NCBI GenBank assembly: GCA_012934845.2
Contig: WNNJ02002463.1
Span: forward strand, 43,840-107,839
From: Pomphorhynchus laevis
Lineage: Eukaryota; Acanthocephala; Palaeacanthocephala; Echinorhynchida; Pomphorhynchidae
Direction: 5' to 3'
Length of the DNA: 64,000 bases
The notes below the pieces were generated by a model. It did not search any database, was not told where the DNA came from, and worked only from the letters and a program-made list of their open reading frames with translations. Made by a program: the position numbers and the translations under genes. Positions 21,290 through 32,389 of this stretch are shown here, piece by piece. Within the stretch, counting starts at the first letter, position 1, and each line of letters begins with the position of its first letter.

Positions 21290-24110
21290 GAGGCGTTACG
21301 CGTAGCCATAAATATGCAGCCCTGAGACTAATTTAGTTGTTGATCTGAACACTTTCTCCAATGCACGACGCTCATAAGTAGTTTCGGGATAACAAGCTGG
21401 CGATGCGTATAAGATATGGCTCAAGAAAAACGCATTTGCTAAGGTATGGTAACATAACGGATCTATGCCTATCAGAGCTCGAAGAGTATGTCCTATTAAG
21501 CGTTTTGTGATGCAACACACGTAGTCTGAATGCTTTCGAGTGGATAAGTCAGCACAAACCCAAACTCCCAAATCTTTATATGAGTGGGTTCTTTCGATAC
21601 TAATTGAACCAAACTGGTACTCACCTCCAAGATGATCACATGATCTTCGTGATATACGCATACATGTACATTTAGCGGAATTGATCCTCAAGACGTCGCT
21701 TTGTAAATGCTGTTTATCAAGATCGGAAATAATAGGTCGCCAAACTTTAAGATCATCTACATATAATAAACTGAATGAACTGATATTTGGTATCAAATCG
21801 TTGATATAAAGACTGAATAAGATGGGACCCAATAAACTTCCATGTGGAACACCCAACAACACTGGAAATGGATTCGACAGCGACTCACTTACTCGTACGA
21901 CACTTTGCCGGTTGGAAAATAATACACGAATCCAGTTTATGATCCTCTTATCAAGATGAATGTGCTCCAACTTCTCAATAAGACGCGTGTGATTAACTGA
22001 GTCGAACGCTTTTGAGAAATCAAAGAAAATGACATCAACTGGTATACCTTGATCATAATAGTGATACCAATTTTCACGTGCATGTACAAGATTAGTAGTC
22101 GTGGAATAACCTTTTCGGAAGCCATGCTGTGCTGGGTTCGAAATTTGAAATATATTTAGAAATTATATTATTTGTCGCTTAATCAATCTCTCTAGCACAC
22201 GACAACACACGCAAGTGAGACTAATAGGCCTATAATTGTCAATGGACGAACTATCCTCTTTATAAATAGGACATATGATGGAATTCTGCCAATCAGAAGG
22301 AACAACGCCAAAAGCAACAGACGCAGAGAAAATATTGTAAAGCGGATGACATATTATGTCAGCGATGTTGCGCAAATATATGGGCGGTAAGCCATCTGGA
22401 CCCGCACCTGCTTTGCATTTAAGTTTCCGAAGCTCTTGGAGAACATCATCACATCGGAAGAGGTCTATGGTGTCATCTCCGGGCGATTCAAATGTATACG
22501 AATCATCCATTGTCACATCCTTATGGTCAAGATTCCAATGATGGAAATGATTTCTAAACATATTTGATATCTGCAAAGAATCAGTTATGAATTTCCAATC
22601 GTCACGTTGTATGAAATTTATTAGTTTACAGCGTGTATGCTTAGCAGTCACATACCTAAAGAAAGAGCGGGGATCACGGTGACAGTTTATACTTAGCTGT
22701 TTTTCGAAAGATCGCCTACCAGTTCGCTTCATGGACGTAACGAGGTTTCGCCATTTCTTATAAGTGCTGAAATTAGCTCTGTCTTTACGATAGTCATTAA
22801 AGGAATTACGTCTCATCTTTAAAGCATGTTTTACGTCGCTATTAAACCAAGGCGGTGAGATCGATGTCAAACAGTGTTTACTCTGAAGAGGTGAGAAACG
22901 GTTAAAGAGGTGGTACAGAATATCCCTGAAAAACTGGCATGAATATTCGACGCCAGCATTAAAAGCGTCTAACCACTTTACCCCAACGAGATATTTATTT
23001 ACTAGAGCAAAGTCAGTTCTGAATGGGTTTACAGACGACGTAGGATTTACGCCATGTGAGTAGACATCGCACAGACCAATCGAAATGACCACATGATCTG
23101 AATGACCTATTGGGTCCAGATAGTTTAATCTATCGAGAATGTCATATGGTACAGTAAGGCATAAATCTAAAAGTGAATGTGAATCCTGTGAAAATCTTGT
23201 ACTCTAACTGACATGTTGCTTAAGAGCCAAGCTGTTTATTAAGACAAGTAGCTTCAAACTCTCGACATCCGAGTCATTGGAAGTGTAATTAACCCAATTG
23301 ACAGATGGCATGTTGAAATCACCGAGTACAACAAATCTATCACAATAACTACTTCTCTCCATCAAAGCAGCTATGCCATCTGTGTTTGATCTTGGAGAAC
23401 GATACACAGTTAATACCGTTATTGGGTGTTGACAATATAGCCTAATACACAATGCTTCATTATGGTTAATAGCATCACTAAGAGTTTCAATTACTCTGAA
23501 TTGAAGCCTATTAGGGATATACGCGATAACACCTCCTCCATTCTTGCCTGTTCTATCACTTCTACTTATGCTGCATCCCTCAATGAATATATCTACGTCT
23601 GCTATTGACGAGCTAAGCCATGATTCTGTGAAAATACCTACATCTGGTACGATATCTTGAAAGAGACTTTCATTTCATCTAACTTATTAAGTAGACTACG
23701 AATATTCGAGTAAATGATTTTTAAACCACCATTATTTGTGCTCAACTTGAAGGAAGAATCGCCAAGAGATTTTCGAAATTCACGAATACATCGATCGACA
23801 TTGAGGCAAGGTGAAACAGTGAATATTTCACGTCTTAGGCGGAGGGCGTCAAAGTGGTAAGAAGGTTTGCAGAATTGAGCACATCTGATAGTCCCTTCCA
23901 GTGAATATGTAGACGCCTCCGCACAACTCGAAAATTTTGTATTGTCAAATTTTTTCACCCAACTCTAATCGGCATGCTAACTCTGATTTAGCCTCTTTCA
24001 AACGTAATCGATCATCTATGCTTAGATCGCGTAGCAGACGTATACTCGATCCTTTCAAACGATATGCGCCGTTAAAGATTATGTGAATAATTTCAGCGAA
24101 GTTGAACTCC
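21290..24110 (-). mobile_element. CR1-type LINE lacking its 3' end (minus strand)
   Basis: On the minus strand, an ORF1 tail (about 24100-23960: AYRLKGSSIRLLRDLSIDD) is followed by an ORF2 with endonuclease (IIYSNIRSLLNKLDEM near 23730-23660, YRSPRS, VLGDFNMPSVNW near 23300) and RT (YRPISLTCVCCRVLERLI, GVPHGSLLGPILFSLYINDL, active site YVDD near 21760). It stops at about 21290, just where the plus-strand 3' end at 20915-21270 would continue it, but that piece is in the opposite orientation. Confidence 0.8.
21296..23958 (-). pseudogene. CR1-type ORF2, broken
   Basis: The endonuclease and RT are spread over open pieces 23958-23638, 23452-23204, 23092-22163 and 21970-21296. The large middle piece includes the linker (KHALKMRRNSFNDYRKD, FFRYVTAKHTRCK) and the fingers; the last piece includes the palm with YVDDLKVW and the thumb with SYKDLGVWV. 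The breaks between pieces are few, each a frame change or stop, so the copy is moderately old. It would nick and copy DNA if whole. Confidence 0.75.
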
Positions 24111-24190
24111 GCTGAAATTAATTATAATATAATTAAACTCCGCTGAATGAACTCCGCTGAAATTTAATTATAATATAATTAAATTCGTTT
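24105..24190. repeat. Short repeated GAACTCCGCTGAAAT blocks with AT palindrome
   Basis: The words ACTCCGCTGAA and TTAATTATAATATAATTAAA each occur more than once between 24105 and 24185; the second is itself nearly palindromic. It marks the 5' edge of the minus-strand LINE. Confidence 0.5.
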
Positions 24191-24659
24191 TGGTTGTAAA
24201 TAATGTTTGTTTAATTTCTACTGTTTGATTGTGGGAATATGCTTTCACATTGCCTGAGTTAAACGTGTTTGCTTATTGTGAAACGCCGCTTTCGGTTTTA
24301 AAATTTCTATCCGTATTTCCCTTGTTTCAAATTGTCTCCTCGCTCTGATTTCTGTGGTTTCCTACCACACCTTATCCAATTAGGTCGTCTGTATTTGAAA
24401 AACTTGTATATAAAAAAACAAATTGTACATTTTTTCACCAATTTGATGAACAAATTGTGCTTATTATTTCTGCTCTGAAATTTTAATTATAGTGATTTAT
24501 ATCTTGCGGAATAGTAACAAGCTAAAAGCCCATTTTAAGGATAAAGTCCAGAGATCATTATACAGATAATTCAATAGATATAATTCAATAGAACGTCTTG
24601 TTCACCAATTTGAGAACAGATTGTGCTTATTGTTCCTGCACTAAAATTCTAAATATAAT
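24191..24659. other. AT-rich spacer with TATCTTGCGGAATAGT repeat
   Basis: No gene is seen. A segment starting TATCTTGCGGAATAGTAACA at about 24498 is repeated beyond the next LINE fragment at about 25679, with a shorter copy at 25557. Confidence 0.5.
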
Positions 24660-25560
24660 AATGATTTATATCTTCACCTGTTTATCGTATTCACGATCTT
24701 AGTATTTCCGCTTCCGACTGTCTTGTCTCAATTTCCAATCATCTTTCTTGTCTTCACCTTTCTCTGAATCCTGATAAATCCGAAATAATGTGCGTCCTTT
24801 CTCGACGCCCCAGCTTAGAACCTCCCTCTGTAATATCAGATTCTACAATTCTTCCAATCGTTGATAATCTCGTTTTCTCAGGCTTCCATTTCGACAAACG
24901 ACTTTCACTTAAACCTTTCGTTAGAGATAAAGTACGCTCATCTACCTTGATACTCCGCAACCTCCGTCAAGTTCGTAGATTGATCGATTTCCCTTCTTGT
25001 ATGACTCTCATATCATCTCTGCTTTTTTTCTAGACTCGATTATTGTCTTAGTCTATTTTCCAACTCACCTAAATCCACTCTTCTTCGTTTACAACGCATC
25101 GTCAACGCAGCTGTCCGAATTATCCTCCGTCTTCGTCGTTTTGATCATACATCCTACCATCTTGCTTCTCTCGATTTGCCTACAATTTATTGTCGTGTTC
25201 AAATTCGTCTTCTTATCGTTGCTTTCCGCCTTGTAACTTTTCATACCCCTTCATTTCTCAACCTTCCTTTTCTTGATAATTCTCGTCCTGTTTACTGTTC
25301 CTTGCGTTCCTGTAATTCCCTTCTTTTACATGTCCCAAACTACTCTACCTCCTTTGGACTCCGCTCTTTCCTGGTGGCTGCTCCTCTATCGTGGAATCAT
25401 CTGCCCATTCATATACGCCAATCAACTTCCCTGCAGTGTTTTAAACGACAAATCCGATCCCATTTTAACAATTTAACTGCTTGACTTTCTCATTTTTGTT
25501 TGTGGACTTGTAAGCGTACAGCTTGTACGCATTTGCCACATTAAATAAATTTGTATTATT
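24660..25560 (+). mobile_element. L2/CR1-type LINE 3' end, second subfamily
   Basis: The fragment starts inside the RT palm region (FRIHDLSISASDCLVSISNH) and continues with IVDNLVFSGFHFDKRLSLKP, LLIVAFRLVTFHTPS and the C-terminal RSFLVAAPLSWNHLPIHIRQ, ending near 25484. The 3' UTR carries a GCGTAC/GTACGC stem-loop and CATTTGCCAC. Frame changes interrupt it in at least two places. Confidence 0.8.
25514..25530 (+). promoter_or_regulatory. LINE 3' UTR stem-loop, variant with compensatory change
   Basis: GCGTAC, loop AGCTT, GTACGC. Compared with the hairpin of copies 1 and 2, both sides of one pair have changed (G-C to A-T) and pairing is kept. Confidence 0.6.
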
Positions 25561-26160
25561 ATCTTGCGGAATAGTGATATATATCTTATCAGTCAATGAT
25601 GCTGGTTTGTCCGATTCTTTACTCGTCAATCATACTCATATAATACATATAATACATAATCATACATATAATAATTATTTATCTTGCGGAATAGTAACAA
25701 ACTAAAAGCCCACTTTAAGGATTAAGTTCAAAGATCATTGTACGGATAATTCAATAGATACGACTCACGCAGAATCGAAAGACCATTTAGAAGGCAAAGA
25801 CAAACCGTAGAAATGTTATTTACGTGGCTAGTGTTGAGTGTTGGAGGGAAATAAACGGTATTGAATTTATGAAGAAAAACAGCCAACATTAAAATTTCTC
25901 GCACTTTTTAGCATCAAATTGGCAGAGTTGGCGAGTTTAATCTTGGTAATTTAAGCTTCCCTATAATAAGATAAGTTATTACCAGACGAGTTTAAAGATT
26001 AAAACCTGATGTTTTGTAGACATAATAGGAATTAGTTGGGTTAGAGATTGACCGATTATTCTTTTCGACACAGATCGATTAATTTTATAGATGTGTGCAT
26101 TCTGTGCCTAATATGTCGTAATGTGAATCGACGGTTGTTTGTTAAAAGCATTAGCTTATG
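25561..26160. other. Composite spacer with LINE scraps
   Basis: A 65-base scrap of the LINE endonuclease (GATGCTGGTTTGTCCGATTC, about 25598-25640) lies between two copies of the TATCTTGCGGAATAGT motif. From about 25770 to 26160 no gene or repeat could be supported. Confidence 0.5.
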
Positions 26161-26183
26161 ATAGAATGGACATCCGAAGGGGT

Positions 26184-26216
26184 ACGCATTTGCCCCTTAA
26201 ATAGGGGCAAATGCGT
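26184..26216. repeat. 13-bp inverted repeat of the LINE tail
   Basis: ACGCATTTGCCCC, 7-base spacer TTAAATA, GGGGCAAATGCGT. The right arm is the normal minus-strand LINE tail; the left arm is an extra inverted copy of it. Confidence 0.75.
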
Positions 26217-26229
26217 TCCAGCTGCACGC
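26213..26229 (-). promoter_or_regulatory. LINE 3' UTR stem-loop (minus strand)
   Basis: On the minus strand: GCGTGC, loop AGCTG, GAACGC. Five of six pairs are kept compared with copy 1. Confidence 0.5.
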
Positions 26230-29200
26230 TTATAAGTCCACTAACTAACAAAAACACATCAAAAGTCATACAGGTAAATTACTTAAATTGTTTAAATATG
26301 ATCGGATTTGGCGTTTGAGGCACAGCAGGGAGATTGATTGGCATATATAAATGGGCAGATGATTCCACAAAAGAGGAGCAGCCACAAGGAAGGAGCGGAA
26401 GCCAAAAGAGGTAGAGTAGTTTGGGTCATGTAAAAGAAGGGAATTACGGGAACGCAAGGATTAATGAACAGTACGAGAATTATCAAGAAAATGAAGGTTG
26501 AGAAATGAATCGGTATCAAAAAAAGCAATGAGAAGACAAATTTAAACACGGCAATGAATAATAGGCAAATCAAAAGAAGCAAGATGGTGAGATACAGGAT
26601 CAAAACGACGAAGGCGGACAATAGTTCGGATGCTGCGTTGACGATGCGTTGTAGTGGAAGAAGAGTGGATTTAGGTGAGTTGGAAAATAGATTAAGACAG
26701 TAATCAAGTCTTGAGAAAATGAGGGACGATATGAGAATCATACAAGGGAAATCGATCAATCTACGAATTTGACGGAGGTTGCTGAGTTTAAGGGTAGATG
26801 AGCGTACTTTATCTTTAAGAAAAGTTTAAGTGAACGTTGATTTTTGAAATGAAGCCTAGGAAAACGAGATTGTTAACGATAGGAAGAATTGTAAAATTTA
26901 GTGATACGGAGGGAGGTTCCAAACCCTGGCGTTAAGTAAATATCCACATTATTTTGGATTTATTATGATTCAGAGTAAGACGAAGAGAAGAAAGATAATT
27001 GGAAATTGAGGCCAGACAGTTGGAAGCAGAAACACTAAGATCATGAATACGATAAGCATGTGCATGAACATAGACAAGAATGTCATTAGCATATTGCATA
27101 ACATGGAAATTAAATGTATGAGAAATCGAAGACAAATCACCGATAGAAAAAGAGAAAAGCAAAGGGCCTAGTACAGAGCCTTGTGGAACACCGGACGGGA
27201 TAGAAGAAGAATGGGAAATAGACGAGTTAGAACAAACGCGAAAAATACGGTTGGATAGATATGAAGAAAACCAAGCTACAATGGGTACGGAGAAGCCATA
27301 ATCATGACGAAGACGATGGAGACGAATCTAGTGTTCGACTTGTCTAAAGCAGATAATAGATCAATAGAAACTATGACACTACATAATTTTTGATCGCGTG
27401 AGATTAGTAAGGTGTTATATACTTTAAGACAGGCAATTTCAGTAGAGTGATTAGAACAAAAAAACAGCTTGTAAGGGAGGAAATGGGTTGGAGGAAAATT
27501 GATAGGCATTGACTTGCTTAACAACAAGACGCTCAAGTAGTTTAGAGATGGTTGGAGAAGTGAGGGTTTAAGCGGTTACTTTTTGAGGAGAGGACGAACA
27601 GTTGCACATTTCCAGTTAAAAGTACATGTGTGACTGAGGATAGACAAGTTGAACAATGTTGTTAGGAAGTGTGACATAGATGAGCACATAATTTTATAGC
27701 AAGTGAGTGGGAATAGGGTAAGAAGGAGAGGTTTTATTATGTAATGACAGAAGTACCGAAGAAACTGCATCAAATTAAACGGAAAAAGGTTGAATAGCTC
27801 TAGTAGGAAAGTATTTAAAGAGAAGAGTGGATACAACGGGTATAAGAGTAGAAGGGAAATTAAATTAGATAGCTTAGATTGTAGATAAGATGAAAATTCA
27901 TCAGGATTTATGTTGCAACGGGTAGATGATCGTGTAATAATTGATTTTAAGATTTTCCAATGAGATTTAGAGGTGGAAGAAGACTCGAGTTTATATCGCT
28001 ATAAGAGAGTATGTTTAGTACGCATAAGAATGATACGGGAACGGCGGAGTGAAATATAGGAAGCAATGAGATTTTGATTGGGTGAGTTTGGAGTACGCTT
28101 GAGAAAGCGATTATACACGCGAAGAGATTGGCGGATTCAACGCTTAGAAAGACTCTGCAGTCGGAATCGAACAAAAAAGCATGACGTAAGCGCTGAAAAC
28201 ATCGGGGTCGAGTAGGCAGATGGTGATTGAAGATAGTCGTAAGTTCGGAATCAAACAGAATTCAGAGATCATCGAGAGAAATATAGTTATGTGGAAGTGT
28301 AAAGAGTGAAGAATTGAGTAAAGTTGTGCAGAGAATAGGGATACCGAGAAGTTTCCAGGGTCGACTTGGAGTAGCTAATGTTGGAGGTGGGAAAAGAGGA
28401 TGGGAACGAGTAATATTAAGAGTGACAAGGAAATGATCGAACAATCAGCATTGGTAACTGACAATGAGGTATATGCATTGAAGCAGTTGGGAACATCAAT
28501 GATGTCGAGAGCACTGCCGAGAATATAAGTGGGGCTTGTTGAAAGTAATTTATAGTTAAAATAAGAAAAAAGATTAGTTAGAGTGATAGAGTCGGAGTCA
28601 GCTGGACTATCAAGACGAATGTTAAAGTCACCGAAAGCAAAAGAAGGGGTAGAAGACAGCGAACAGTGAGAAAGAATATCTGAAGGTCGTTGAAGAGCAT
28701 ACGTGAGGGAGCGGCTGAGCCTGAACGATATATAATCACAAGTTCCGGAGGGAAAGGAGTTAATGATCTGCATATGAGTAATTAGAACGAAGCGTAATGG
28801 ATGTTAGCATTAATTTTACGCATACACGTTTGCTGACGAGAAATGGCATCAATACCGTCATGGTTAGAAGCAATAGATGTGGGAGATACAATTGGACGAA
28901 CTAATTCAACTAGAGAACAAGCAGATCGGCATAGACGACGAATATCAAGATCGTCAGAGTCAGAGTGCCAGGATTAGGTAATGCAGAGAATATCGATAGA
29001 TAATTGGTCGAAAATATCAAGGAGCATATCAACTTTATGAAGAATTAAACGAGTGTTGAAAGGACTAAGACGAAAAGTATGCTTAGGAGCGAGATCGACT
29101 AGCAAAGAAGACTAAGGGATAGACGGGATGCCATCGGATTTTTGGCCTCGTGTGTACGACGTGAAAATGTCCGTTCATTTGACGGATTGATAAGGATGAG

Positions 29201-29260
29201 TCGCTGTTTGTTTCACGTCAATGTTTTTCACTGCGAGCTAAATTGAGTTAGGCAATATCC

Positions 29261-29963
29261 GAAGGGGAGCGGTCATTATAGATACGGCAAGTAGATGAAG
29301 TGGTAAAAAGTTTAAAACGTTGGGAGAGTATCAAGCAAACGTGTGAACTATGTCAGAAAACGATTTTTAGGAGTGAGGTCTGATATTATTGGATTTAGTG
29401 GATTTGTTTAAACTGATCAAAGATGCAGGAGCGATATTATTGAAGATTGGTGGATTATCATCAGGAATACCAATCAGGAATATCAAGCATTCAATCTAAT
29501 GGTTGCTAGGATAGACCTAGCAACCATTAGATTGAAGTATGCGTGACAAGAGTGGAGTCTTGAATCGGTTGATCGGAGATGTTACTGCAGATGATTTTGA
29601 AGGAATGATGTAAATTATCGAAAAGTGATATTGGGAGGTAGAGTAAGGAGTACGTGAAGTAAAGAAAGAAGTATCAGAGATATTTAGATGGGATAGGAAT
29701 AGGAAAGAGGAGGTACGAGAGAAGATTTACCGTTTGCATTGCTAGCATGATGAATATAAATGGAAGCTTTATCCGTAGTTGAAGAAGAGTTTGTATGAGA
29801 GTAAGTTCAAGAATAGAATATACGACGCGAAGTCAAGTGTTAATGCGACGGAAACGTCAAAAACAGTATCGGTCTGAGTAGTCGTGTGTGAGACGGAAGT
29901 AAAGAAGCATGATAGCTGTAAAAGTTTTACTTATGAATAAAAACCACATGTAAACGGTTTACA
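29261..29963. other. Probable 5' region of the minus-strand LINE, no gene called
   Basis: The purine-rich plus strand (pyrimidine-rich minus strand) continues the composition of the LINE on its left, so this may be its ORF1 or 5' UTR, too decayed to read. A perfect hairpin sits at 29490-29536. Confidence 0.4.
29490..29536. repeat. Perfect 21-bp hairpin with 5-base loop
   Basis: The left arm starts TTCAATCTAATGGTTGCTAG and the right arm at 29516 starts CCTAGCAACCATTAGATTGA; the loop is ATAGA. All 21 pairs match. Confidence 0.85.
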
Positions 29964-30239
29964 TTGATACACCGAGCGTTCAGATATTTTAAATCGAACA
30001 AGGGCCCATACTTCACAGTCTTTACAATCGCAAACAACTTTCAAATTTGTATGACGATTATTGCATTCCTATGTGAAAGATGCGTGATCGTGAATAGGGA
30101 TTTGAGATTAACCTTTTCTAGGCATGATCTTTTATCAAGATATTAAGCTTAATCCGAGAGCGAAACTAGCGGAACTGAGAGGAAAAATCTTGAACTGACA
30201 GGAAAAATCTGACAAAATCCTGTCCCACTCCCGGAAAAT

Positions 30240-30560
30240 AAATTTTACTGCTTGAAAAGGATTGCCACAAGGCTCATATTAATCAAATGAGTTTGATCAA
30301 AAACTTTATGCCAGTACTAAGATCATTAGGATAAAGAATTTTAAAATCGATTTCACCGAGATATTTGAAGTGATAAGCCTTATCTAAGTTTCTTATGATT
30401 GTGCTTTATTCCTAATTTGATCACTACTTTGGATTTTTCGAAATTTATCACGAAGTTTCATGCTTAGGGTAATGATATTAGTTCCTTAATGTTAGATAAA
30501 GACATATTAAGTACACAATGTAGTTGTCTAAACATTTTAAGCATCATCGCTGATAAAAAA
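30240..30560 (-). mobile_element. Decayed LINE reverse transcriptase scrap
   Basis: On the minus strand, FVINFEKSKVVIKLGIKHN and, in another frame, AYHFKYLGEIDFKI can be read. The N..KSK plus F.YLG arrangement is that of LINE RT motifs D and E. It is too short and broken to assign to a clade. Confidence 0.4.
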
Positions 30561-30649
30561 CTATATATTCTGACAGCTGATCATTGATTGGTACTACCAA
30601 GCAACTCTTGATTAGAAAATACAAGATCTAAATGAGAAAAAAAATATTT

Positions 30650-31800
30650 TAAGTGGCAAATGCGTACCAACGGCGCGCTTACAAGCCCACTAAGAATGAA
30701 GAAAATTATCAAATTGATAAAAAAAATCCCGCAGAAGAATTTTGATTAGTATGAACAAGGAAGTCGAGCGAATGTACGGAGGGAGTGAATTCCAAACAAG
30801 AGTAGTAGCAACAGGAAAGGAACAGAGGCGGTAATTTGTCGAATAATCTGGAGTGTAGAGGATAAGGGAATGAAATGACCTTAAGGATAAAGAAGCAGGA
30901 CAAGATTTATCAAGATAAGGAATATGTAAGTATGAAAGAAATGCGATACAGTACACGATGGGTTAGTGTAATCAAACGAAACTGAACACGATTACTTATC
31001 GTGGGAAACCAGGAACGATTGAAAATATGTTGAAATTTGTGGTCAAAACAGCGGAGGCGTAGGAGAACTCGAACTGCTGAGTTTACAATACGTTAAAGAT
31101 ACTGGAGATTAGTTTTAGGTGAGGTGGAAAAGAAGCTAAGGCAATAATCGATTCGGAATAAATAAAAGGGCGGATAAAAGGGAAAGACAGGAGCAAAAAT
31201 CGATCAGCCTATGAATACGGCGAATATCACGAAGGAGCAGGAACATGAGCAAACTTTATCGAAAACAAATGACTTGAGAAAAGGTTGTCAAAGTGGAAAC
31301 CGTGTAATACGATATCATCAACGGCATAAATAATGCTTGATTATATACGATATGTGGAGTAGTGTTGAGGTGATTTTGGACTTTGCAGGATTGAGTAATA
31401 GGCGAAACGAAGAAAGGTGCTCGGAAACAGATAAGAAGCAAGCAGAGAAAGTGGATGCAAGGTCAGTGATTTGAAAGGAGAGTAGATAAGAGTAGAGGAG
31501 AATGTCTTCACCATATTGCATAACGTGAAAATTGTGTGTTCTGGTTATTGAAGAGAGATCACCGAGAAGAATGGAGAAAAGAACGGGACCTAGTATTAAG
31601 CCTTGAGAAACACAGTGTGCGAGAGAAGACGGTTGGTAGAGAGACAAAATAAGCTGAATGAGCACTAAAAGATAGATAATGTAAGGTCAGATAGATAAGA
31701 GGAGAACCAGGCTACAGTGGAGTTAGAGAAACTGCAGTCATGATTGAGGTGATACAGAAGAATATAATGATTGACGATGTCGAATGCAGATGAGAGATCA
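30650..31800 (-). mobile_element. L2/CR1-type LINE 3' half, third subfamily (minus strand)
   Basis: The RT palm reads SYLSDL, HCVSQGLILGPVLFSILLGD and FHVMQYGEDILLYS between about 31680 and 31480 (active-site box YGED), and the C-terminus reads LCSFPVATTLVWNSLPPYIR near 30850-30770. The 3' UTR ends with a hairpin-like GCGCGC/GTACGC and CATTTGCCAC. It is truncated at the 5' side and broken by frame changes. Confidence 0.75.
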
Positions 31801-32389
31801 CGAGAGATTATGGCGTATCAAAGTTTCCTTTCGTGATTGTAGAATGAGAGGTAGCCCAGGATATTACTACAATACCAAAATTGTGTTATCACGACAATCT
31901 TTTGATTTAATTCGTTATTTTTTATCAAGCGCTGCTTTGAGATATACAATACCATGGCATTATTTGATTATTATTTTTAAATGTTCAATTAAACCAGAAA
32001 ACAAATCTATTTATTATTTACTAAACTACTAGTATATAATTGGGCGTACAGTCTATCGATGTCGTCCGAATAAAAAATACTCGATTTTTTAACATGATAA
32101 GATAAACAGAACTATTTATTTATGAACCGATAGTACTGAAGATGTTAGAACTATCTAAATATTGAAATATTAAAATCCAGCTCAAAATTTTTAAATTTGA
32201 TGAATGGATCAAGATCGGCTGTTTTAAAATACCGATACACTAGTAGTACAGATAAATTATGTCAATGACAGTTTTTCGTCTAAATTACGCTGTTTGATCG
32301 AGAAAGAAACATTTGAATGCACAACCGATAAAATATAATTGAATTCATGTTGTTGATTGAAGTTTTTGTAAATTTGGAAATTAGAATCT
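31801..32389. other. AT-rich spacer, no gene seen
   Basis: No reading frame or repeat could be supported between the two LINEs. Confidence 0.4.

Larger units (their letters stand above)
26165..29260 (-). mobile_element. L2/CR1-type LINE, second subfamily, nearly full length (minus strand)
   Basis: From the 3' end at about 26204 it runs leftwards in coding sense up to about 29260. The endonuclease lies at about 29080-28260 (SWHSDSDDLDIRRL, VTLTFVLIV/GDFNIRLDS, LGSALDIIDVP), the RT at about 27840-26750 and the C-terminal block at about 26460-26266 (RSFLVAAPLLWNHLPI). The active-site box reads YAND instead of YADD (near 27090). Many frame changes are present, so it is dead. Confidence 0.8.

Noticed and set aside
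20915-24110. Twin priming as explanation of the inverted CR1 pieces
   Set aside because: Twin priming leaves the 5' piece inverted upstream of the sense 3' piece and tail. Here the tail points into the other piece, which is the wrong order.
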